This document shows, in pieces, positions 1 to 10,345 of a DNA stretch of 64,000 nt. The first letter of the stretch is position 1; each line of letters begins with the position of its first letter. This stretch comes from Sipunculus nudus (lineage: Eukaryota > Annelida > Sipuncula > Golfingiida > Sipunculidae). Location: positions 80,646,056 to 80,710,055 of the forward strand of contig CM049310.1 in assembly GCA_026874595.1 (NCBI GenBank), written 5' to 3'. The notes under the pieces are model-generated. The model was not told the DNA's origin, made no database searches, and saw only the letters and a program-made list of their open reading frames with translations. The position numbers and the translations under genes were made by a program.

Positions 1-104
1 TGCGAAAAAAGATTATATTTCTTGACGTGACAAACTACAGAACTAGAAATCTACACCCAAACGAATGAAAGCCTCCGCGATGAAAGGGGGGGGGGGGGGG
101 GGAG

Positions 105-195
105 GGTCCCAATGGTGGGATCCTCCTAAAACGCGTTTACATTCACCTATTGGCCCATATTCGCAAGTTCATTCGTGTATATATGAATGCACATA
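105..195. repeat. left part of dispersed repeat R1
   Basis: The stretch with attcacctattggcccata recurs near 44,680. It is the left half of a dispersed repeat that is interrupted here by the TA-flanked element at 196-1414 and resumes at 1415. A poly-G tract (about 86-101) precedes it. No coding signal was found. Confidence 0.55.
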
Positions 196-1414
196 CAGTG
201 GAACCCCACAATTACGACCACTCTGGGGACTGAGCAAAGTGGTCTTAATTTGGGGTGGTCGTATTTGTGAAACTCTTACCTTGGTCGCATATACCACGCT
301 GATGTTTAATGTGTATCAGTATGTATCTATTCTATTGCATATCTTTAATGTGAATTATAACAAAATATTTTACTTTGCGGAGGACCCTTATTATGAATTC
401 ATTTTGTGTGTGTATCTGAAAAAAAAAATAAATTGTTTTATATATATTTATTCATGATGAAAATTAATTAACATGTACACATACGTAGTGACTCATGATT
501 AACACATAATTACACTAGAGGCAATGCGGAGACAACCTACTGAATACATATTGAATACAATACGTGGCTGTCATATTTTTAGCCTTCCACTTACAGTACA
601 TATTGCGTGCACTTGAGTTTTACCGACGCTAAACTGCCGAGCCAGTTGGTGCTGACTGCGTCATGGTGTTGCCGCCTTGATTAACATCACTTTCCACTTC
701 AAGGAGAGCTCCTTCAGAGGAATGGTCGCACAACAGCAGACAATTAAAATTTTTAAGGCAAGACAGTGTGTTTGATTTGCCCCCATGCAAGCTTTATTTA
801 TACATTTTACTGACTGCTCAATACTCAGTGCAAGTTAGGTATGAACACATTTAGGATTCACTAGGTTGTGAATTGACGAATGAGGATCGAACAATATGTG
901 ATGAGTTGAAATATTAAGCTCACACTCCTGCACTTAGGGTAGCTGTAATACAGGTGATCACAGAGGGGCAATTAGTATCGCTAGACCAAGACCCCAGGAC
1001 AGACCGGCTTATTAAGAAGTCAGGCCGATGGTTACCCTCTTTGATCTATAACTAACGCCTAAACGAGTCTCAGCGCAGACACCGAGTCAGGAAGATATGC
1101 GGGACCAGATTAACACACGGGTTGAGAATCCTTGTTACTCACTTTGATATTTCTTTAAGGTGCCTGTGACACGGCGCAGCCATTGGCTCGTGACAAACGT
1201 TGTAACAGTACATCTCGGCGGTGGTGGCATAAGCGGGGTCGCATTAGCGCTGGGGTTAGGTAATCTGGTCGTAATTCTGAATTCAGGGGTGGTCGTAATT
1301 ATGAGTCATTTATAAACATAAATAAATCTTTTTAAAAATTTAAAAAAAAAGCAAAGTAGTCGTAATTGTGAGGTGGTCGCAATTTTGGGATGGTCGCAAG
1401 GCGGGGTTCCACTG
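196..1414. mobile_element. non-autonomous pogo/Tc1-mariner-like transposon with TIRs and TA target duplication
   Basis: The left end begins CAGTGGAACCCC and the right end finishes as its inverted complement (ggggttccactg), each flanked by TA (194-195 and 1415-1416). The inverted similarity runs deeper: both ends carry repeated 'ggtcgtaatt/aattacgacc' motifs, over about 196-285 and 1240-1414. TA target duplication with CAGT-type ends is typical of Tc1/mariner elements of the pogo kind. The interior holds no recognisable transposase, so it is probably a non-autonomous derivative. It sits inside repeat R1, whose right half resumes at 1415. Confidence 0.7.
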
Positions 1415-1645
1415 TATATGAATATTCCTTGATGACGTTTTTGTGCCGGATCCACACCAAAGTTCAATCGTTTCTTCATAGGCAAATTCCCAAATAGCTC
1501 TGAAAATTTCATCAGATCTTGTTCATATTTGTAGGCTATGTTGTGAACAAACACACAAACACGAAAAGGGATGAACTTATACCCTCCTGGCAGAGTCAAG
1601 TATGGACCCATGTGTTTATCATCCACCAGTGACAAATGAACAGCA
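1415..1645. repeat. right part of dispersed repeat R1
   Basis: This contains ccggatccacacc and gttgtgaacaaacacac followed by a 'taccctcc' motif, shared with 44,790-44,980 and, inverted, with 62,650-62,860. It is non-coding in all readable frames. Confidence 0.55.
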
Positions 1646-2440
1646 CAACGATAACCCGTGACATTTATACAAAAAAACGCGAGTCATTATCTCAGGTGAT
1701 TGTCACGAGTGATTTTCACAACTACCTGGAGACAGGTGTCCTTCCAAAAGCGTAGTCAGGTTTATGAGAAGTGTGTGTGTGTTGGGGGGGGGGGATTCTT
1801 CTGCATACTCTCATGGCACATGCTATCCACATATGTTTATGTCTTGATATAGATATTTGGATGAGATAATTTTGTTTGAAACATTTTTGTTTGAAATTTT
1901 TTTTCGAATTATTAATGTTACAAGAATATATAATTGTTAACTCTTTGTGAATGAAAGATAACAATCATCAATATTTATGTAAACATGACATGTTTTTTCA
2001 TATATTGTAAATCGTTTTGATACTATAATTTCATTACAAGTAATAAAGTGTCTGGAACTGAGAACATTGCGGTCGATGTTGCCCCCCACAGCAATTCCCT
2101 GGTTACGCCCCTACTTCCTAAGTGTGGAACAATAAAGCTGTCTTGAGTTATCGGCATTTTTTACTCGGATTGTGTTGAGATAATTACGTCTCAACAATCC
2201 ATATTTGAGAGACCGTGTAATCCGTTATGTAAAAGGTCATTTCCCTTAGCCAAGTAACCGCAAAGCATTTTATATAATGCGTTGGTCCTGTTTCATCGCG
2301 GTGGCAAATATTTTGGTGCATTGAAGCCGAACAGAATATTTGCAAATGCTAGGTTACGGTCGAGACTCAAATGCATGGCACCTTTGCCTATCATAACAAG
2401 AGCACCGCAAATCGTTCATAATACGCCAGTCATGTATTTA
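1646..2440. other. no gene seen
   Basis: AT-rich sequence with a short poly-G tract near 1787. The small open frames on either strand look like chance. No family motif or splice-framed exon was recognised. Confidence 0.5.
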
Positions 2441-2920
2441 GTGACCTTTAACCTCATTAAATATGCATGCATTTTGTTGGAAATGTATTACAGGTGAGAA
2501 ACTTTATTGGTAAATATGTATAATGAGTTCTATCAAAATCCATAAAATTTTGGGTAAGTCACAATGATGCAACAAAAGTCTGCTGACCTCTGACCTCATG
2601 AAATATGCCTGGATTTGGTTGAAAACCGAATCTGGGCTAAATATGATACTGAGTAATATTCTGTCGAGTTTTATAAATATCCATCGTATTCCTCGTAAGT
2701 TATCGCGGAGACATAACACAGTAGCCTTGTGACCTCTGACCTTCTTAAATAAGCGTGGATTTTGCCCATAATCAAACTCGAGCGAGATAATTGATTGGTA
2801 AATAGTTATGGTGAGTTTCGTGTAAATCCATCAAAGCCCCGGTAAGTTATCGCAGCGACACTAACGGACGGACGGTGGTTATACCATAAAACGTCCTGTA
2901 TAGGCGGGGGTATAAAAAAT
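2441..2920 (+). repeat. dispersed repeat R4 with roughly 125-bp internal subunits
   Basis: Three degenerate subunits start with 'gacctctgacctcat(t/g)aaata' (about 2450, 2590 and 2730), each followed by 'aaatccat..' and 'ggtaagt(t)..cgc' motifs. The block ends in 'acggacggacgg' and 'ataccataaaacg'. An inverted copy lies at 61,530-61,980, and a fragment (gagaaactttattggtaaat) recurs at about 33,640. Repeats of this style are common in mollusc genomes, and no protein is encoded. Confidence 0.6.
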
Positions 2921-4035
2921 GAACGGAAGCATGACATTGATACACCGATAGTTCAAACAAGTAAAACAGAACTGCCGAGTCACAGAGTCCCGGTTTCATG
3001 GACCGGTAATGCCTATCGCTCGACAAAATAGAAATAATAGATTACCTATCAGACAGACAATTGTTAATTTCTACATAAAATATATATTTGTTTTTATCGT
3101 TAGAATAGTCTGACAAGAAACCCACGGAATATATCTATACAATTAATACACAAAGGTTTACCACCTTTCGCTCTGACTTGGATGTCCAAATTCGGCACAC
3201 GTATCGTCGGCATGCCCTTCAAGTTTGTTTTCTTTTCCATGATTATTTTCTATCAACTACATTTTTAATAATTTTAATATTATCCTCACAAGTGCCTCTC
3301 TTTCTGTTGGCCTAAAGTTACGATTTTTTTCTAGAGGCGCTTTTAGGATTTTCCTGCATTGGATCTAAATTGGCGCGTCATGTCAAAGATTTACACTTTG
3401 GTTTTGAGTTTACATGTATTCTTTTGCATTTATCCATTACATGTATAGCCTTAATTTAAGGTTCAAGAGAATGGATAGTCCTTGCTGTGCATTTCTCTGT
3501 TTGGCTTGTTTCACGACTCAAGAAGGCTTTCCAGTCCGATATTATTGCATACTGATTCTTGTATTAAGGATTAAATAGAGCATGTCCAGTTTAATCGTGT
3601 ATAATGCACGCAGTTATGGATTACTCAAGTTTAAGATGAAAATCATACCTTCGCTCGTGATGAAGGGAATATAATTCACTTATTTTTTTATTTTAGAGGG
3701 AAATATTTCCCAACGCTCTGGAACCGTGAGTGATCAAAAGAGGATCCAGCTGGCAAGTAAATATGTTTGTTCCATATATTGAAAAATACAACGATTTTCT
3801 CAATTTTTTTCAATAAATTTTTAACAGCTGTAGCCAATGCTTTCCTGTGATTGTTATATTGAATACTTTTCTATACACTTTTTATATAACAGAAAATTAA
3901 ACAAATTTTTTTATATGTTGAAGTATACTAACAAAACTTAAAGATGACAACGTACTTATTGCACGGTATTAAATTTTATTTGAATTAAATCATCTTAGAT
4001 TAATTAATCTGTCCTAATATTTATCTTTTATATCT
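2921..4035. other. no gene seen
   Basis: AT-rich intergenic DNA between repeat R4 and the solo LTR. I found no coding exon, structured RNA or repeat I could name. Confidence 0.5.
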
Positions 4036-4920
4036 TGTTACATATGTCTCTTTTATTGTGCGCTGTGGGCATTCTGGTTCGTGTTTGGCTCAAGCCCTTG
4101 CGTTGCTATGCTACGATGTTCCTTGTTCTAGCTGGCCAGGTGCGGTCCACGTGTAAACACAGGGTTATGCAAGTCGTGGGCTTTCTCGCCTGGCCGAGCC
4201 GTGCCGGCTCAAGTGTGGACCCTGGTGTGTAGAAACACGGTGTTCGTTGTTCTAGATGTTACTTGCACTGTGTATCATGTTAGGTTCTTTAATTGTTAGG
4301 GAATTCGAAATTTCGGCTTAGGATGAGAAGTTATAAATAGGGGGCCGTGTTTTAGAGCAAAGAGGAGAGGAGAGAAATATTCCAGCGGACACAGAAGCGT
4401 ATAAGTCAGTTGTGGACCTTTTCCGATAAGTGCGACAATTATAGATTTTCTTCTAAATTTGTGACGGATTTTATATAATCTTCAGTTTGACTTTCGGATC
4501 ACTTCCAGGATTTCACTTTGGATTACAGTAGATTGACTCTGTGATTACATTGGACTGTTATTCTCTGAGAAGATTTGTGTGAACTGTTCGTCCGGTTTAT
4601 ACATTCTAAAGGACTTGTCGCTGTGACAGTGGTGGTATCCAGGTACTGTGTACCTTTTTTTATTATGCTGTGTGATTATATTGATTTGTTGTTATACTGT
4701 TGTTGTACTGTGTAATTGTATTGATTTAGTGTATTGTAATGTTAGTGTTGTTTTAAGAATAAATTATAGTTATTTGTTTACAAAAAAACACTTACTTTTT
4801 TTATTCATTTTTCTAGACATTTCACGCTGCCTAGTGTTACAGAATCTGTTTTTTTTATCTCCATGACAAAGTTTATGTTCGTAACGGATACGTGATTTGT
4901 TGATATTAGGTTCCGTAACA
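4036..4920 (+). mobile_element. solo LTR of the Gmr1-like Ty3/gypsy family
   Basis: It runs from TGTTACA to TAACA and is flanked on both sides by the 4-bp duplication ATCT (4032-4035 and 4921-4924), so it is a complete solo LTR. It contains a TATA-like box (tataaata, 4332-4339) and a polyadenylation signal (aataaa, 4758-4763), and aligns along its length with the LTRs of the element at 16.1-24.9 kb. No internal sequence remains, which fits LTR-LTR recombination. Small open frames inside it are incidental. Confidence 0.85.
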
Positions 4921-4990
4921 ATCTGTTCTATCCAAAATCATAAATACAGCTGTGAGAAAACCACATCATTACCCCCTATGCACACAGACA

Positions 4991-4997
4991 TATAAAT
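4991..4997 (+). promoter_or_regulatory. possible TATA box upstream of the Ig-receptor gene
   Basis: The heptamer tataaat lies about 190 bp before the first ATG of the Ig-domain gene. It is the only TATA-like motif I noted in a sensible place, but such motifs are frequent in AT-rich DNA, so this is a weak suggestion. Confidence 0.2.
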
Positions 4998-5021
4998 CTG
5001 GTAGGACAGACGAAAGGCCTC

Positions 5022-5178
5022 CTAATTTGGACTTCAATTAATGCTAAATAGGGAATTGTTTAAATGATATTTAGAAATGGATGTTATATATCTCATACTA
5101 ATCTCAAACTAAACAGTGATAACATTAAGTTTGGGTTTCATTTTTGATAATCAGATGAAGCACACATCAACTCTATAT
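5022..5178 (+). mobile_element. CR1-like LINE fragment directly upstream of the Ig gene
   Basis: This stretch aligns with 9,669-9,806 inside the second LINE copy. Shared words include 'atgctaaat', 'aaatggatgtta' and 'cagatgaagcacacatcaac'. At 9.7 kb the same sequence follows the YADD motif of a reverse transcriptase, so this is a decayed piece of an RT reading frame. It ends within a few bases of the first ATG of the Ig gene (5181). Confidence 0.7.
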
Positions 5179-5180
5179 AT

Positions 5181-5317
5181 ATGAAAGACTCATCCAGGAA
5201 AGAGATACACACAGACATGTACCGCTTGTCGCCAAAGACGAAAAGCCTAGGATGGGCAGTGAATGCACTTTCCCTTATGTACATATGTGCTTTGGTGTCA
5301 GAAGGTCAGTTTGTAAT

Positions 5318-5402
<85 letters not shown>

Positions 5403-6040
5403 AACCTACTCACTTGTTTATTTTTTTATATATGATAAAACCAGCTGGTATTAAAATTGATTATACATATCTTTTGTTCTATAAAATTAAATCATTGCAT
5501 TACATGTATGTATATATATTACTTATTGCAGGAACAGCCCTTTCCGTCAAAATACAAAATGGTACATTTGAAGCCGGGTCGCTCGACGCGCAGATAGAAG
5601 TCAAAATAACGCCAAAACCGGAAACTGTGGTTAAGGTCAATTGGTATCACTGTTCCTGCTCAGACGCCTGCTCAACATTCTATACAATCGACAATTCAGA
5701 AGATAAAACAGAGCGGAACGGGGATCTGGGTGAAAGAACATCACATTCTATCATGAAAAATGATCAGGAATATATTATATTTCTTGTGGTTTCAAAACCA
5801 AAGCACACTGACCAAGGGGAATACTGTTGTCAAATACAGGTGTCTGATGAAGAAAAACTTTTGCAGGGCAATTTAAGACTTACAAAACTTGGTAAATATC
5901 ATTTTATTCCTTCATTTATTAATTTCAGAATGATAACTGAATGAAACAGAATCAGACGGACTGAGTGCTCAGCCATTTGTGGAAGTGCGTCAGAGTGTTG
6001 GACTACTCACCAAAAAGGTGTTGGTTCACATCCCCTTCGC

Positions 6041-6099
<59 letters not shown>

Positions 6100-7470
6100 T
6101 ATATGCCACCACCTTGTTACCCCCATATAATGAAGTACCTTGTTTACTGGTCTCACACCAGGTGGTAGCACATGTATCCTTAGTGTGCTTGTTTTCAATG
6201 TGGCTCCAGGAATTTTTAAAGGAAAAATGCTGCATTTATTGATAGTAATATATGGGGATAATAAGCTGCCTTGGAGGTCTGCGCGCTCTTAGCATATTTC
6301 TAGTTTTTTTCACCGAGTTTGGTCGAATGTTAGCACCTGTTTGACGTTTCCAACAGGTGGCGCTACGGAGGAGAGTGAATCCGTCTGTAGCCCACAGTTC
6401 TAGAATATAAACCTTCCATGCTTCCATGATCGAGAAAATTGTTTTTTTTAACAAATTGTCTTAAAACCCTTCTATTAGTTAAATTTGAAAATTTAGAACA
6501 GCAACGATCTGCCGTATCATATTAAAATTTTTCCTGCGTTATTTAATTTATTTTAATATATTATTATTTACATTATGTTTAAACCTGTCATTCCTGTACT
6601 ATGCAGCCGAATCTAGCATAAGATTGTGTCTATTTTTTATTCAGAGGCTCTAAGTGATGCATCTGCAGAAAATATAACGGTTGAAGTCGGCTCGTCTGTA
6701 ATGTCTCTCTCCATAAAAATATTGCCTGCAAACACCACCCTGTACTGGTTAAAATGCTTCCACAGCGCGACTCCAGAGCCCTCAACACATTTCTATACCT
6801 ACAATATGAACCTGAACACCGTCTTCGCTGCTGGGGATCTTGGAACTAGGACGAGCCATGAGGCTGATATACGGAGGCAAAAAATGTGGTTTTCGTTAAT
6901 CATACAAAATCCAAACACAGGTGATGCCGGTCCGTACTGTTGTCAGGTTGATGCAGTAGGAGTGATGGAACCACGATTAGTGTTTATGTGGGTCGATATT
7001 AAAGGTTAGTATTGATGTATACCATTATATGTTTGTCATATTTCATGACATTTGTAGTGAATGTTAAATTATAAGAAAACGTTTAAAAAACTAGTGCATC
7101 CACTTTTGTTTCAGCGACCAGCTTGGCCTCATTTAACAAAAATCGAAATGACATAAACAACATTACAACTTTAAAACAAGGTTTGTTCAAAAGCCTTTTT
7201 TGTAATATCTTGAGAAAGTACGCTAACACAATTGGGTCGCCGTGTTTTTATCTGCAGTTTAAACAAAAGGAAATTGTTATACAGGATATTTTGCAGTTAT
7301 ATGACCTGAGCCAGCTTTAACATGCTGTAATCTTTATTGTATCTCTTTGGCAGATGAAAGAAAACCTTGGTTTTTCTTCACGGTTATTTATTTATGCCTG
7401 TTTGGTGTTGCAATCATAATCATGACGTTGATATATTATATATGTTTCAAAAGGGGCCGTTTGAACTTAG
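5181..7470 (+). CDS. two-Ig-domain single-pass membrane receptor-like protein (3' end unresolved)
   Basis: Five exons read in one frame: 5181-5304 (leader), 5532-5891 (Ig 1), 6645-7004 (Ig 2), 7115-7180 (linker) and 7354-7470 (membrane exon), all with GT..AG borders and all joined in phase 1, giving about 342 codons. ATG 5217 is the better start for a signal peptide (hydrophobic NALSLMYICALV); ATG 5181 lies 12 codons upstream. Both Ig exons are 360 nt and have an early NWYHC or YWLKC Trp/Cys core and a late (E/P)YCCQ motif after D(Q/A)G, as in V-set folds, each with an extra cysteine beside the canonical one. The last exon gives a helix of about 24 residues followed by FKRGRLNLG. The site after 7470 is a strong donor (TTAG|gtaagt), so a cytoplasmic tail probably follows, but LINE insertions begin about 490 bp further on. 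If intron 5 is retained the protein stops after three more codons. I recognise the fold but no named family; ligand and role are unknown. Confidence 0.72.
5318..5400 (+). repeat. (CT)n-(TA)n compound microsatellite in intron 1 of the Ig gene
   Basis: About 36 bp of CT repeats run straight into about 46 bp of TA repeats. Open frames crossing it (SLSLSL and IYIYIY tracts) are artefacts of the repeat. Confidence 0.9.
5976..6095 (+). repeat. tRNA-like (SINE head) segment followed by (TA)n
   Basis: The sequence gtgcgtcagagtgttggac followed by ggttcacatcc (6023-6033, B-box-like) and a closing cgcac looks like a decayed tRNA-derived promoter head, since gtgcg and cgcac could pair as an acceptor stem. 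A (TA)n tract of about 45 bp follows. It lies in intron 2 of the Ig gene. Confidence 0.4.
6215..6310 (+). repeat. dispersed repeat R2, 3' end fragment
   Basis: The words aaatgctgcattt and ggaggtctgcgc..ttctagttt are shared with 50,150-50,250, where a longer copy of the same family sits. It lies inside intron 2 of the Ig gene and is not coding. Confidence 0.5.
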
Positions 7471-7955
7471 GTAAGTTGTAAATTATCGCTTCATCTTATT
7501 ATAACTGGATTTCATTTGAACCCAACGGGCAGTGTTTTACGGAGAAAATCCTCAAAAGCTTTACTGATTACACATTAAACATATTAAATGGTCACTCTGC
7601 ATTTCACCGCTGTTTAATAGCGTCTAGAGCACAGCAGGTCCAAATATTAAAATGACAGTCCTGTCTCATATACTTTGTGTATTGGGCGAAACATGAAAAT
7701 GTACACTAAAATGGAATACCTGTATTAAATATCGGCTGAAAACAAATATTTCTGGGGATCCTTTAGAAAACACTTGATTGCAATATATTGAATAATTTCA
7801 GGGACATTTGTTTAAGGAAATAATATTTTCACTGACGCGAGACAAGACAGGCTGAGGGCAAGTTAGATCAATTAGATTAGGTGTGTTCACTAAGCGTCTC
7901 TATGCTGGAGCCAAGGTGTATATCGCCACCATCACTGTGGGAGTTCTATCAGCAA
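7471..7955. other. presumed intron 5 of the Ig gene, no exon resolved
   Basis: Short phase-1 candidates exist after the weak acceptors at about 7530 and 7640, giving tails of a dozen or so residues before a stop. None has a convincing polypyrimidine tract, and the first would imply an intron of about 60 nt. I do not call an exon here. Confidence 0.35.
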
Positions 7956-7959
7956 TCAA

Positions 7960-9350
7960 CAAGCTGTTAAACCAAGTTCAGAGATGTTCTCCAAAATAGT
8001 GCTCACTCGATCCCTTACCGACTCTTTTCCTAAAAAAAATGTATGTATATAAAGCAGTTTCGCCAAAAATTACAGCTTTTATTTACAAATCACTGACCAG
8101 TGGACTTGTACCAAATTGCCTAAAGAATGCTCAGATTACACCTCTGTTGAAGATTAACGGTCTGGACTCAAACAACCTTAAGAACTTCAGGCCAGCGTCT
8201 AATATTTCCTTTCTGAAGAAGGTGCTTAAGAGAGTTGTTGTAAGTCAACGCATTCATCACTTGACAGAGCACAACTTGCAGGACTATTTAAAGTCAGCAT
8301 ACAAACAAGGTTTAGGCTCAGAAACAGCTCTAATTAAAATAAAATCGTGTTAGACAAGGCAGATGGTTTGATAGACTTGATCACAATATTCTAATCAGTA
8401 GACCAAAATATGGAGTACTGAGTCTAAGAGTAGCCCTTAGCTGGTTTACATTGTATCTGAGTGACCACCAACAAACTATACACATCAGGAACAGTGTCTT
8501 CAACTAGGTTCCCCTGTCAATAGGTGTCCGACAAGGCTCTGTTTTAGGTCCACTTTTGTTTCTCATCTACATCTTCCCACTTAAATCTATCATAACAAGA
8601 TCTTCATCAATCAACATGGCTTTGCTGATGACACTCAACTGTATTGCCATCTGCTCTTGAAGAATGCCAGTGCAAGGCAAGAGGCAGTGAGGAGAATTGT
8701 GAAGTGTCTCGCAGAAGTACGTCAGCTGACGCTCCGAAATATGCTGAAACTGGAGTGTATGGTCATTTCAGGAAAACAAACCTCATTTCAAAGCAGAGCT
8801 AAAGTACAAATTGGTGAGATTATCAGACCGGTTTATTCTGTGCGCAATTTCGGCGCAGTCTTTGATATTGTTGAGCAGCAGATCAGCTCTGTGACTCATA
8901 GTGTATGCTGTCATCTGCGAGTCATTACAAATAGCAGACCTCATCTGACAAAAACTGCATGTAAGAAGGGAATTCATGCAATATTTACGTCCCGTTTAGA
9001 CTTCCAGAATGGACTTCATGTAAATGTAACTGACAAGGCATTACATCGTCTTCAATAGCTCAGACCAATGCTGCTCGTCTGCCAACTAGCACAAAACGGA
9101 GCGACCATATCACTCCAGTGCCATACCTACTCCACTGGCTGCCCGTCAAACAGCGCATATAATACTAAATTCTTACCACTGTACAAAAATCTGTGAATGA
9201 AGCGAATGCCCTGCGTTATCTCCCCGGATAAGTTGAACCTGGTTGTGTTTAGAGTGTCACACCAGCATGGTATTCGAATGTTATCTGTGTTTGGTGCTAA
9301 ACAATGGAACACATTGCCTGCAGACATTTTTATAAAGAAGTTAACGAAGA
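7960..9350 (+). pseudogene. CR1-like LINE copy 1, reverse transcriptase remnant with 3' region
   Basis: Broken frames on the + strand spell a non-LTR reverse transcriptase in order: a SLTSGLVPNCLK..TPLLK block (about 8094-8350), GVRQGSVLGPLLFLIYI (about 8525), the catalytic FADDTQLY (about 8620-8645), the downstream GAVFD..HAIFTSRLD block (8657-9058), and a C-terminal KQWNTLPADIF motif (about 9300). This order matches the CR1/L2 group. Frames shift at several points and stops interrupt the reading, so it is dead. The endonuclease half is missing, as in 5'-truncated insertions. It lies in the 3' flank or a large intron of the Ig gene. Confidence 0.82.
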
Positions 9351-9379
9351 TAAGTTCGTTCTTTTGACTTTAAGCATCT

Positions 9380-10345
9380 TTCGATGTTATCGTCACCAGA
9401 TACTCGTATCGATTCCGTCGAAATTGCGTTGAATTAAATGTTACGCTTTATACTGGTTTAAATCATATCTTAATTAGCGGTCCCAGTCAGTTGTGATAGG
9501 AGATGGTGTATCCTGCGGTTAATATCTGAAATACGGTGTACCCCAAGATTCTGTGCTGGGACCAATTTTATTTACAATTTACACAATTCCGTTAGGGAAA
9601 ATAAGAAAACATAGGTTGAAATATGCTCTTTATGCAGATGATACTCTACTGTATTCATCTTTTCAGCTTCCTAATTTAGACCTCAGTATATGCTAAATGG
9701 AGACTTGCTTAAATGATAACTAGAAATGGATGTTAAAAATAATCTCAATTTTAATGAACGTGGATATCATTTGTTATTATCAGATGAAGCACACATCAAC
9801 TCTATATGTAAAAGTGCCTACTTTATTCTAAACAACATTGGACGTATCCTCAGGTACCTTTCAAGGTCCACTGCTAGCAAGGTTTCAGCGAGCACAGAAC
9901 TTGATTCTGTAAAACGGCTGGATGTGTATAATTCACGGTTTTTTTTTATGAATTACCAAAATCTAAGGCGTCTCATCTACAGAAAAATTCAGTATCACGC
10001 TAGTATGCATGTGCCTACGATGTGCTCATATCTCCCCTATTTTATTGATTTTAAAATGATTACCAGTTGCATCTCGTTTAAAATTTTATATACATACAAA
10101 TCCCTCCATGGAATTGCACATACTTACTTGGCTGAGCTATTTCAGCTGTCCCAAGCTACTTGTACTTTGGGATAAAAAAAATACCTTCATTTGCATGAAC
10201 GTAGAGCCAAACTTACAACATTTGCAGGCACAGCGTCTGTGCTCCAGCTTTGTGGAATAAGTTGCAGGAGTATATGAGAATATGTGATTCAGGCGACATA
10301 TTTAAGGGTGCATTAAAACTTACTTTTTATGCACGTTTATAGGGA
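9380..10345 (+). pseudogene. CR1-like LINE copy 2, reverse transcriptase remnant
   Basis: A second RT piece from a different subfamily starts near 9,480 with a GVP-type block ([16 protein letters not shown]), then the catalytic [11 protein letters not shown] (about 9,630), a thumb-like region (9,726-10,175, including YKSLHGIAHTYLAELFQ) and a decayed 3' tail to about 10,345. Stops and frameshifts interrupt it. It directly follows copy 1, so either one inserted beside the other or both descend from a nested insertion. A short related fragment lies at 5,022-5,178. Confidence 0.82.

Noticed and set aside
4035-4866. Two small + strand frames
   Set aside because: They lie inside the solo LTR. The second is a leucine/valine-rich run in low-complexity U-rich sequence.
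5252-5944. 230-codon frame starting MGSECTFPYV and running through the CT/TA microsatellite into the Ig exon
   Set aside because: It uses a shifted frame for the leader and reads through the intron 1 microsatellite. Splicing 5304 to 5532 restores a proper leader and phase.
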